64,000 nucleotides of DNA from Roseibium aggregatum IAM 12614 (GTDB lineage Bacteria; Pseudomonadota; Alphaproteobacteria; Rhizobiales; Stappiaceae), in the NCBI RefSeq assembly GCF_000168975.1, contig NZ_AAUW01000009.1, positions 1 through 64,000 on the forward strand, in the 5' to 3' direction. The notes under the pieces are model-generated. The model saw only the letters and a list, made by a program, of their open reading frames with translations, ran no database searches and was not told the DNA's origin. Made by a program: the position numbers and the translations under genes. Shown here piece after piece: positions 1 to 7,140 of this stretch; positions within the stretch are counted from its first letter, which is position 1, and every line of letters begins with the position of its first letter.

Positions 1-634
1 GCTTCAGCCCGAAGCCGAGCAGCAGTTTCTTCAGGCCCTTGCGCACCCAGAAGAGGAAGACGGTGGCAGACACACCGATTGCGAAGGTGATCCAGTTGAT
101 CTCGCCAAGGTGCTGCAGGATGGAGCCCAGGATGTCGTAAAGCGTATGCCCGTTCGCCTTGACGCCCAGGATATGCTTGAGCTGGCTGGAGGCGATCAAT
201 AGCCCCGAGGCGGTGATGAAACCGGAAATCACCGGATGGCTCAGGAGGTTCGCCAGAAAGCCGAGACGGAACAGGCCCATGGCGATCAGCATCAGGCCGG
301 ACAGGAAAGCAAGAATGATCGCCGCCCCCAGATATTCCGGGGTGCCCTGTCTGGCCAGCTCACCAACGGCGGAAGCCGTCATCAGCGAGACGACGGCAAC
401 AGGTCCGACCGCCAGCGCGCGGCTGGTGCCGAACAGGGCATAGGCGACAAGCGGCAGGATGGACGCGTAAAGCCCGACTTCCGGCGGCAGACCGGCCAGC
501 AGCGCATAAGCAAGAGACTGCGGGATGAGCATGATCGTCACGATCACGGCGGCAACGAGGTCGTTCGTCGCCGTTTCCCTGTCATAGCTTTTGCCCCAGT
601 CGAGAATGGGCAGGTAGCGCTTGAGGCGGATCAT
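1..634 (-). CDS. SulP-family anion/sulfate permease, N-terminal part (cut by window edge)
   Basis: An open reading frame runs off the left edge. Its start is the ATG at 634-632, and translation begins MIRLKRYLPILDWG. A charged N-terminus leads into hydrophobic segments with AAVIVTIMLIPQSLAYALLAGLPPEVGLYAS, the first-helix signature of SulP (SLC26-like) anion transporters (the quoted stretch is split across TM1). SulP proteins import sulfate or related anions at the inner membrane. It is the last visible gene of the minus-strand sulfide operon, so export or uptake of oxidised sulfur anions is a reasonable inference. The C-terminal STAS domain, if present, lies outside the window. A terminator-like hairpin separates it from the upstream SQR gene. 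Confidence 0.85.
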   Translation of the reverse strand, partial: MIRLKRYLPILDWGKSYDRETATNDLVAAVIVTIMLIPQSLAYALLAGLPPEVGLYASILPLVAYALFGTSRALAVGPVAVVSLMTASAVGELARQGTPEYLGAAIILAFLSGLMLIAMGLFRLGFLANLLSHPVISGFITASGLLIASSQLKHILGVKANGHTLYDILGSILQHLGEINWITFAIGVSATVFLFWVRKGLKKLLLGFGLK

Positions 635-660
635 TTTTCTTGGCCTTTGTCGGGGCTGGT

Positions 661-687
661 AAAAACGCGAGCCGGAAAGCCGGCTCG
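661..687 (-). terminator. Rho-independent terminator or attenuator between SQR and SulP genes
   Basis: On the minus strand CGAGCCGG and CCGGCTCG (680-687 with 668-675) form a perfect 8-bp stem with a 4-base loop. It is followed after CG by five T residues (661-665). It lies between the SQR stop (728) and the SulP start (634), so SulP is probably transcribed at a reduced level by read-through. Confidence 0.65.
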
Positions 688-727
688 TGTTGCAGGTTGA
701 TGTCTTGGCGCCCGTTTGCCGGGTTTG

Positions 728-2398
728 TTATGCTGCCGTTACTTTTTCCGGCTTGGCCAGCCATTCCTTGCCGCGCAACATGGCGCGCCAGTAGATGGGA
801 GGCAGGATGCGCTCCTTCAGGAGCCATGCAGTGCGCGTTGGCTTGGTCCCGTCCACCAGCCAACGCGGGAAGCTCGGCAACAGCGTTCCGCCATAACCGA
901 ACTCGGCCAGGACGATCTTGCCGCGTTCCACGGTGAGCGGACAGGAGCCGTAACCGTCATATTGTGCCGTCGCGCTGTGGCCTGCGATATCGGAGACGAT
1001 GTTCTGGGCGACCACAGGTGCCTGTTTGCGTGCGGCCGCGGCCGTCTTGGCGTTCGGCGCATTCATGACATCGCCGAGCGACCAGATGTTGTCGAAGGTC
1101 TTGTGACGCAGCGTGGTCTGGTCGACGTCGACCCAGCCGGCAGCATCCGCCAGAGGCGACACGCGGATGAAGTCGGGTGCGGTCTGCGGCGGCGTGACAT
1201 GCATCATGTCGAACTCGACTTCCACCTGGCGCGGATCCTTTTCCGGTTCCTTCACCTCGAAGATGGCTTTCCTGGCGGGGCCGTCAACGGCGATCAGATT
1301 GTGGAAGAAATTGAGCCCGGCATTATAGCGCTTCACGTAGTCCATCAGCGCAGGCACGTAGTCCTTCACACCGAACAGCACACCGCCGGCATTCATGAAC
1401 TGGATTTCAATCTTGTCGAGTGTGCCGGACCTCAGCCAGTGGTCAGCCGAAAGATACATGGCCTTCTGCGGCGCACCGGCGCATTTGATCGGCATCGGCG
1501 GCTGGGTGAACAGCGCCCGCCCTGCCTTCATTGTCTGCACCAGGTGCCAGGTGTAGGGTGCCATGTCGTAGCGATAGTTGGAGGTGACACCGTTCTTGCC
1601 GAGCGTGTCGACAAGCCCTTCGACCTTGTGCCAGTCGAGCTTCAGCCCGGGGCAGACCACCAGGCGCCCGTATTTGACCACCCGGCAGCCGTCCAGAACA
1701 ACGGCATTGTCCTTCGGCTCGAAGGCGGCGACGGCCGACTTGATCCAGTGAACGCCCTTGGGAATGAGGGACCCCATGGTCTTGGCAGTGTCCGCCGCAT
1801 CGAAGATGCCGCCGCCGACCATGGTCCAGCCCGGCTGGTAGTAGTGGACGTCCGCCGGATCGATGATGGCGATCTCCAGATCCGACTTGCGGGAAAGCAG
1901 ACTGGAGGCCACGGAAATGCCGGCCGCGCCGCCCCCCACGATGACGATATCGAAGCGTGCATCCTCGGCTGTTTCGGTCGGCGTGCGTCCGCCATTGGCG
2001 ATACGCCGCACCACGCCTGCCATGTCGTAGCCAGCGGCCTTGGTTTTGGTGAGGATATCGGACAGCGGCAGCTTTTCGGCCTGGGACAGCGACCAGAGCG
2101 TTGCCGAGCGTGTGCCGGTCCGGCAATAGGCCAGGATCGGTTTCGGCAGGCTTTCCATCAACCGGCCGAACTCTTCTGCGTCCTCATCGCCGACCTTGCC
2201 TGCGACGATGGGCAGATAGCGTGCTTCAAGGCCGAGCTTTTGGGCGGCAGCCTCGATTTCCTCGAACGAGGGCTGGTCGGCGCCTTCCCCGTCGGGACGG
2301 TTGCAGATCACCGAGCGAAAGCCCTGCTGTGCAAAGTCGGCCATGTCCTCGGGTTTTACCTGGGGAGCCACCGATATCTGGGAATTGATTGCTTTCAT
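728..2398 (-). CDS. Bifunctional TIGR01244/DUF442-type phosphatase - sulfide:quinone oxidoreductase
   Basis: This 556-residue protein has two parts. Residues 1-135 are a protein tyrosine phosphatase-like TIGR01244/DUF442 domain with the cysteine loop YCRTGTRSA (Cys92). Residues 148-556 are an FAD-dependent SQOR-like enzyme with the dinucleotide motif IVIVGGGAAG at about 151-160. Three cysteine motifs fit SQOR: CPGLKLDW (Cys249), KCAGAPQK (Cys306) and YGSCPL (Cys486). SQR oxidises sulfide to sulfane sulfur and passes electrons to quinone at the membrane. It sits downstream of blh with a 139-bp spacer. In the described bigR/Blh system the phosphatase domain is fused to the MBL enzyme, so its fusion to SQR here is a domain shuffle. 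The phosphatase substrate is unknown. Confidence 0.9.
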   Translation of the reverse strand: MKAINSQISVAPQVKPEDMADFAQQGFRSVICNRPDGEGADQPSFEEIEAAAQKLGLEARYLPIVAGKVGDEDAEEFGRLMESLPKPILAYCRTGTRSATLWSLSQAEKLPLSDILTKTKAAGYDMAGVVRRIANGGRTPTETAEDARFDIVIVGGGAAGISVASSLLSRKSDLEIAIIDPADVHYYQPGWTMVGGGIFDAADTAKTMGSLIPKGVHWIKSAVAAFEPKDNAVVLDGCRVVKYGRLVVCPGLKLDWHKVEGLVDTLGKNGVTSNYRYDMAPYTWHLVQTMKAGRALFTQPPMPIKCAGAPQKAMYLSADHWLRSGTLDKIEIQFMNAGGVLFGVKDYVPALMDYVKRYNAGLNFFHNLIAVDGPARKAIFEVKEPEKDPRQVEVEFDMMHVTPPQTAPDFIRVSPLADAAGWVDVDQTTLRHKTFDNIWSLGDVMNAPNAKTAAAARKQAPVVAQNIVSDIAGHSATAQYDGYGSCPLTVERGKIVLAEFGYGGTLLPSFPRWLVDGTKPTRTAWLLKERILPPIYWRAMLRGKEWLAKPEKVTAA

Positions 2399-2454
2399 GG
2401 GTCCTGTCCGCCTCCTCCCGGCGATGAAGTCGAGACCGTGTTTCGCAGTCGCCC

Positions 2455-2476
2455 GCCCCGTGATTACACACGGGGC
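2455..2476. other. Hairpin in the blh-SQR spacer
   Basis: GCCCCGTG and CACGGGGC form a perfect 8-bp inverted repeat around ATTACA in the 139-bp spacer. No T-run follows on the minus strand, so it is more likely an mRNA-processing or stabilising structure than a terminator. Confidence 0.4.
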
Positions 2477-2537
2477 CCTGGCCGACTGCTCCGGTTCTGT
2501 TAGAGAGCCTGTGAGAAGGCCCTGTTAGAGACCCCGA

Positions 2538-3431
2538 TCAGAGGCCGTTGACCGGCACTTTGAGGAAGGTCTTGCCGCTTTCGTCCGCGGGCGGCAGTTT
2601 GCCGGCGCGCATGTTCACCTGCAGCGAGGGGATGATCAGCTTCGGCATGTCGAGCTGGGCATCGCGTTCCGTCCGGAACTTGACGAACTCTTCCTTGGTC
2701 TTGCCACCGCCGACGTGGATGTTGTGTTCCTTTTCAGCGCCCACGGTGGTTTCCCACTGGATGTCGCGGCCGTTCGGGCCATAGTCGTGGCACATGAACA
2801 GGCGCATGTCGTCCGGCAGCGCCAGCACCTTCTGGATGCTGTCGTAAAGCGTTGCCGCGTCGCCGCCCGGAAAATCGGCCCGGGCCGAACCGCCGTCGGG
2901 CATGAACAGCGTGTCGCCGACAAAGGCAGCATCGCCCATCACATGCACCATGCAGGCCGGTGTGTGGCCGGGCGTATACATGGCAAAGGCGGTCATCTCG
3001 CCAATCTGATAGACGTCGCCGTCCTGAAACAGACGGTCGAACTGGCTGCCGTCGCGCTGGAACTCCGTGCCTTCGTTGAACACCTTGCCGAAGGTTTCCT
3101 GAACCACAGTGATCTTGTCGCCGATGCCCAGCTTGCCACCCAGCTCCCGCTGAATGTAGGGCGCGGCCGACAGGTGATCGGCGTGAACATGGGTCTCGAT
3201 CAGCCATTCCAGCTTGAGATCCTTCTCGTGGATATAGGCGATGATCTGATCGGCATGGTCATAGGTGATGCGGCCGGCGGCATAGTCGATATCCATCACG
3301 CTGTCGACAACGGCGCAGGCGTTGGAGGCCGGGTCCTTGACCACGTAGCTGATGGTGTTGGTGGCCGGGTCGAAGAAGGGGGTAACTTCGGGTTTGACCC
3401 CCATGTCGACCGGATAGTTTGAATTGCTCAT
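2538..3431 (-). CDS. blh: Blh-like MBL-fold hydrolase (persulfide dioxygenase/ETHE1 family)
   Basis: This 297-residue metallo-beta-lactamase-fold protein starts at the ATG at 3431 (MSNSNYPVDMG). A longer frame extends upstream but its extra 57 residues are arginine-rich non-coding translation, so I reject that start. The metal-binding motif THVHADHLSA is at about residues 77-86, with further ligands in TPGHTP and MCHDYGP. ETHE1-type enzymes oxidise persulfide (GSSH) to sulfite, and Blh of the bigR operon belongs to this group. It is encoded just upstream of the SQR fusion, so the pair would turn sulfide into sulfane sulfur and then sulfite. Confidence 0.87.
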   Translation of the reverse strand: MSNSNYPVDMGVKPEVTPFFDPATNTISYVVKDPASNACAVVDSVMDIDYAAGRITYDHADQIIAYIHEKDLKLEWLIETHVHADHLSAAPYIQRELGGKLGIGDKITVVQETFGKVFNEGTEFQRDGSQFDRLFQDGDVYQIGEMTAFAMYTPGHTPACMVHVMGDAAFVGDTLFMPDGGSARADFPGGDAATLYDSIQKVLALPDDMRLFMCHDYGPNGRDIQWETTVGAEKEHNIHVGGGKTKEEFVKFRTERDAQLDMPKLIIPSLQVNMRAGKLPPADESGKTFLKVPVNGL

Positions 3432-3466
3432 ATCAGTCTCCCGTTTGTTTTGCCGGCAGAGCCGGG

Positions 3467-3901
3467 TCAGGCCTTTGCGGGTTGCTGGCGATTGCCGAGG
3501 GCGATCATCCATCTTGCGGTCAAAATGCCCGCGACGATAGCACCGGCGGTCAGCACGGGCTCCATGCCAAGTCCGAGAACCGGCACGAGGCCGCCCGGGC
3601 AAAAGCCGCTAAGGCCCCAGCCGATGCCGAAAACCGCCGAACCGCCAATCAGTTTGGCGTCGAGGTCGGTCGTCGTGGGCAGGGTGAAGCCCTGCGCCAG
3701 CAACGGCGCGTTCATCCGGAAGACCAGACGATAGCCGATGGCCGTGACAAGAAGCGCACCGCCCATCACGAAGGCAAGGCTCGGGTCCCAGGTGCCGGCC
3801 ACATCAAAGAAGTTCAGCACCTTGGCGGGGTCGCCCATGCCGGAAATCAGGATGCCGCAGCCGAAGAGGAGGCCAATGGCAAAGGCGGAAAGAAGTTTCA
3901 T
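3467..3901 (-). CDS. YeeE/YedE-family membrane protein, second half (DUF6691-type)
   Basis: This 144-residue, four-helix-like membrane protein has the family motif GLSGFCPGGLVP near residues 89-100. YeeE/YedE (TsuA-like) proteins conduct thiosulfate or other sulfur compounds across the inner membrane. In many proteobacteria the pore is made of two half-size proteins encoded side by side, as here. I place the start at 3901 because GGAGG lies 8 bases upstream, inside the end of the preceding gene. The longer ATG at 3916 would lack that spacing. The conserved cysteine in FCPGG is the likely substrate relay. Confidence 0.87.
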   Translation of the reverse strand: MKLLSAFAIGLLFGCGILISGMGDPAKVLNFFDVAGTWDPSLAFVMGGALLVTAIGYRLVFRMNAPLLAQGFTLPTTTDLDAKLIGGSAVFGIGWGLSGFCPGGLVPVLGLGMEPVLTAGAIVAGILTARWMIALGNRQQPAKA

Positions 3902-3905
3902 GCCG

Positions 3906-4334
3906 TTATCCTCCAAAGACGTGGCGTGTCAGGTAGACGGTCACGCCTGCGGTCGCCATGAACGTGACGGTGGCCACGATGGACCGTGCCGACAGGCGCG
4001 AGATGCCGCAGACACCGTGGCCGCTTGTGCAGCCGGAGCCATAGGTCGTGCCGATACCGGTCAGAAAGCCGCCGACAACCAGCAGCAGCGGGGATGACGG
4101 CACGGTGATTTCCGGCAACTGGCCGGTCACGCCGAACATGATCAGCGGGCTGGCAACCATGCCGGCCAGGAAAGCCGCGCGCCAGGCCCAGTCCTGATTG
4201 AACTGGGTCGTCAGAAATCCGCTGGCGATGCCGTTGATGCCGGCAATGCGTCCGAGCACAGCCATCAGGGCAACCGTGGCAACGCCGATCAGCGTTCCAC
4301 CCAGGAAACTCATAAGGGGTGTAAAGTCAGTCAT
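3906..4334 (-). CDS. YeeE/YedE-family membrane protein, first half
   Basis: This 142-residue membrane protein carries the signature [20 protein letters not shown] at about residues 98-117, typical of the N-terminal half of YeeE/YedE transporters with their conserved cysteines. It is the first gene of the sulfur operon. Its start is the ATG at 4334, 20 bp downstream of the ATTC-N8-GAAT operator. The next gene follows after 4 bp. Together the two proteins should form one sulfur-compound channel feeding or relieving the SQR/Blh oxidation route. Confidence 0.87.
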   Translation of the reverse strand: MTDFTPLMSFLGGTLIGVATVALMAVLGRIAGINGIASGFLTTQFNQDWAWRAAFLAGMVASPLIMFGVTGQLPEITVPSSPLLLVVGGFLTGIGTTYGSGCTSGHGVCGISRLSARSIVATVTFMATAGVTVYLTRHVFGG

Positions 4335-4353
4335 GATGGACCCTTGATTACGA

Positions 4354-4375
4354 TATATTCAGATATATGAATATA
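4354..4375. promoter_or_regulatory. SqrR/BigR-type operator (ATTC-N8-GAAT)
   Basis: A perfect inverted repeat with 8-bp arms (TATATTCA and TGAATATA) around GATATA contains ATTC-N8-GAAT at 4357-4372. It matches the reported operator of the persulfide-sensing ArsR repressors SqrR and BigR. It sits about 20 bp upstream of the first YeeE gene. No ArsR-family regulator gene is present in this window, so the repressor must be encoded elsewhere. Confidence 0.75.
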
Positions 4376-4690
4376 AGAAAAAAGTATCAAGGGGTGAATT
4401 TATCATCACAGCTTCAGATGGACGAAGATAACCCCCTGGGTAACTGGCGGCCACACCACCTTACGCCAGTCAGTAAGTTTCGGACAGAAGCTTGACGGAC
4501 CCAGGTGCACGTTGGATTCGTATGATCCAAAAAGCCTTTGGGGGACTTGATGTAATCGTCTTACGGTCTGCCGTCCGCAGCCACCATCCTGGTGCGCTGC
4601 TTGTGGCGGCCTTATGGGTTTTCTCCGGCAGCCAGGCCGCTTTTCCGGCTGAAGAAACAGCCAGAATTGCGCTGAAGCTTTTTGGTAAAA
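4376..4690. other. 315-bp stretch with no confident gene
   Basis: Apart from an AT-rich start next to the operator, this holds only short or shadow frames. A 25-codon frame from ATG 4418 has plausible codon use but ends at once. A plus frame from about 4492 runs across the next genes and looks like a shadow. I see no RNA structure or repeat. Confidence 0.4.
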
Positions 4691-4888
4691 ATGACGTCGA
4701 AACCCCGGAAAAGCAAGACGGCACTGGCCCGGGGACTTGGCGATGGCGGTCGCCAAAGGATGCTCCGCCTGATCGATGGGCCGGGCGAAGTGCTCGAACT
4801 GGAATTGCTTCTCTTGCGCGAAAAGAGCGACTGCGACAAGACGGTTACCGAGCCCGAGGATTGGCCCCTGATTTATCAGTCGTATTGA
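4691..4888 (+). CDS. Possible small hypothetical protein (65 aa)
   Basis: The frame starts at ATG 4691 and encodes MTSKPRKSKTALARGLGDGG... ending EDWPLIYQSY. Third codon positions are mostly G or C, as in the neighbouring genes, and the protein is polar with a leucine-rich middle (EVLELELLLLREKS). It overlaps the 3' end of the convergent DedA/PAP2 gene by 44 bp. I do not recognise a family. It could be a real small gene or a GC-rich chance frame. Confidence 0.35.
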   Translation: MTSKPRKSKTALARGLGDGGRQRMLRLIDGPGEVLELELLLLREKSDCDKTVTEPEDWPLIYQSY

Positions 4889-6920
4889 TGTCGGACGGGG
4901 GTAAGGGCATGGGTCCAAAATCGAAGCCGAGCACGACTTCGGTGCTGTCAGCCCGCGTTCGTGTTACCGAGCCGGGCAGCAGATGGGCGGGGTTGTCGGT
5001 CGGAGCGGGGGTCTCGATATCCGTCTTCGGTCCGGAAAACTCGCCCATCGGGCGCAGAATGTCCTCATGCACCACACTGCCAAGGTAAAGCGGATGCAGG
5101 TGTCCCGCTTCCAGGATGGCGTAGCGACTCGGCCAGAGCCGCAACACCCAGCGGCCGCTTTTATCCGCGTCCGCCGACTGGTCCTTGCGGATGAGCACGA
5201 GCGCCGGTTGCCGCCCGTTCTGGCTGCGCGGCAGGATGGGCAGCGAATCCGGAGGTGTCTTGCCTTCCACGAAACCGCTTGCGGTCGAAAGCGACCATTT
5301 CGGTGGTGTCTGCCAGCCATCGGCTTCCGACGCCTTGGCAAAACGGTCCAGGGATCCGGCGTATTGGATCACCAGCGGTTCTTCCGTATCGCCGTTCAGT
5401 TCGATGCGTCTGGCAGGCAGGGCCCGCCAGCCTGTCGCGAGCCAGCCTGTCGAGGTCAGCACTTCCTTGTTGGAACGCGGCTGATAGATTTGCAGCGCCT
5501 TGTCGTAGGTGCCCGAAAGGTGCCAGGCACCGAAGATCCCGAGCGTTGCCACAACGATGACGGCAAGTGTCGTGCGGCCGATCTTCTCGTTGTGGATCGG
5601 GCCGAATACGAAGGCGAAGGCCGAGACCATGCCGATACCGAACAACAGCCCGGCCAGCACATCCGACATCCAGTGGGCGCCGAGGTAGACGCGCGAAAAG
5701 CCGATGGTGATGACCAGTGTCGCTGTAATGGTGAAAATGCTGGCCTTGGCCCAGCGGCTCAGATCATGCGCGATGAGCACGGCGCAGATGCCGTAGAGCA
5801 CGGCATTCAGTGTCGCATGGCCGCTCGGAAAGCTGTAGGCGTCGGCTCCCGCATAAAGCTCTATCGGCCGTGACCGGTGCAGCATCAGCTTGAACAGAGG
5901 CACGAAGACGGCCGTGCCGGCTATGGCGATGACGAAGCCTGTGCCGCGCCGCCAGGCCTTCCTCAGGAAAAGATAGGCGGCGACAGCAAGGGAGACAGCG
6001 GTCACGACGATGCCGTCGCCGAGCGAGGTCGCGAACACCATGATCCTGTCGCCGACCGGGGTGCGCAGGCTGTCGAACAGGTTCAGGATGGCAAGGTCGG
6101 CCCGCACCATCGGTTCGCCGGGGGCGATTTCACCGACGATCCAGAAGAAGGCCGGCAGCGAAACCAGCAGGATGAGCGCCGAGGCCAGCATGCCCGCCGA
6201 GCGCGGATGCGCCGGATCGAAAGTAAGTGCGATCCATTTCGAGACGCGGTCCTGACGCCTTGCGAAGCGTTTGATGATGGCCACGTGGGTGTTGGGAAAC
6301 AGCGGCAGAACGATCAGGATCAGCCAGCGGCCGAGCATCACCGCCAGAAAGACGATAACCAGCAGCGCCCCAAGCACCAGCGCCAGCCGTCCGCTGATCT
6401 GGCCGATGGCGTCAAGCGCCGATCCGGCGATGATGCCGGGGGCGATATGGGCAACCGTCCAGGCAAAGGCGGAGGTGACGTTGACCACAGTAAACCGGGT
6501 GAAATTCATGCCGGCCATGCCGGCGATACCTGGAACCACCGACTTCACGCCGGGCACGAAACGGCCGATAAAGACGCTCTTGCCGCCATGCCTCTTGAAG
6601 AAATTCTCGCCGCTTTCCACGATGTCCGCGTATTTGTGCAGCGGCCACATCGTCTTGATCTTGTCCTTGAAGGTGTAACCGATCCAGTAGGAGATCGCGT
6701 CACCCGCGGTGGCGCCGAGGGTCGTCCAGATGAACAGCGGAACAGGATCCAGCTTGCCGAGCCCAACCAGCGTACCGGCGCCCACCAGCACCACCGTCGT
6801 CGGCACGAACAGGCCGATCAGGAACAGCGCTTCGCCCATGGCGGCCAGAAAACAGATCAGACCTGCCAGGGATGGATTGTCCGCGATAAAGGTCAGAACG
6901 GGATCAAGGAATTCGGTCAC
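4845..6920 (-). CDS. DedA-PAP2 phosphatase-LssY C-terminal fusion membrane protein
   Basis: This 691-residue protein has three regions. Residues 1-200 form a DedA/SNARE-associated domain with several membrane helices and the motif GRFVPGVKSVVPGIAG. Residues 245-450 form a PAP2 (type 2 phosphatidic acid phosphatase) domain with all three motifs: KLMLHRSRP, FPSGHATL and SRVYLGAHW. From about residue 480 to the end is a soluble LssY-like C-terminal domain. DedA proteins act in lipid and undecaprenyl-phosphate flipping, and PAP2 enzymes dephosphorylate such lipids. The fusion therefore suggests coupled recycling of a lipid phosphate carrier, by inference. Its start is ATG 6920. Confidence 0.85.
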   Translation of the reverse strand: MTEFLDPVLTFIADNPSLAGLICFLAAMGEALFLIGLFVPTTVVLVGAGTLVGLGKLDPVPLFIWTTLGATAGDAISYWIGYTFKDKIKTMWPLHKYADIVESGENFFKRHGGKSVFIGRFVPGVKSVVPGIAGMAGMNFTRFTVVNVTSAFAWTVAHIAPGIIAGSALDAIGQISGRLALVLGALLVIVFLAVMLGRWLILIVLPLFPNTHVAIIKRFARRQDRVSKWIALTFDPAHPRSAGMLASALILLVSLPAFFWIVGEIAPGEPMVRADLAILNLFDSLRTPVGDRIMVFATSLGDGIVVTAVSLAVAAYLFLRKAWRRGTGFVIAIAGTAVFVPLFKLMLHRSRPIELYAGADAYSFPSGHATLNAVLYGICAVLIAHDLSRWAKASIFTITATLVITIGFSRVYLGAHWMSDVLAGLLFGIGMVSAFAFVFGPIHNEKIGRTTLAVIVVATLGIFGAWHLSGTYDKALQIYQPRSNKEVLTSTGWLATGWRALPARRIELNGDTEEPLVIQYAGSLDRFAKASEADGWQTPPKWSLSTASGFVEGKTPPDSLPILPRSQNGRQPALVLIRKDQSADADKSGRWVLRLWPSRYAILEAGHLHPLYLGSVVHEDILRPMGEFSGPKTDIETPAPTDNPAHLLPGSVTRTRADSTEVVLGFDFGPMPLPPSDINTTDKSGANPRAR

Positions 6921-7140
6921 GGGGTCGGTCGTACGGATCGAGAAAAGTCAAAAACAGTCAAATGTTAGGCCCCTTCGAAGACCCGAAGGAACTTGTTATC
7001 GCTTCATATAGGCGCGCTGCCTTCCATCCGATAGCGAAAAATTGAAATGCATGTCCATTCCGCAAGAATGAAGCAAGAGATGGTTTTTTAAGCGCCACTG
7101 TTTCAAGATGCAGCCAGTGCGTTTTTCTATTGAGGTCTTC

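Noticed and set aside
716..2503. 595-codon plus-strand frame opposite the SQR fusion
   Set aside because: It is a shadow of the high-GC minus-strand gene, which has full motifs; the plus translation shows none and is rich in His, Arg and Gly.
2538..3602. Longer 354-residue form of the Blh-like protein
   Set aside because: The extra 57 residues overlap the YeeE gene and are Arg-rich; the family start is MSNSNYP at 3431.
4492..5088. 198-codon plus-strand frame with a hydrophobic stretch
   Set aside because: It runs 240 bp into the convergent DedA/PAP2 gene, and the apparent helix is not backed by a signal or motif.
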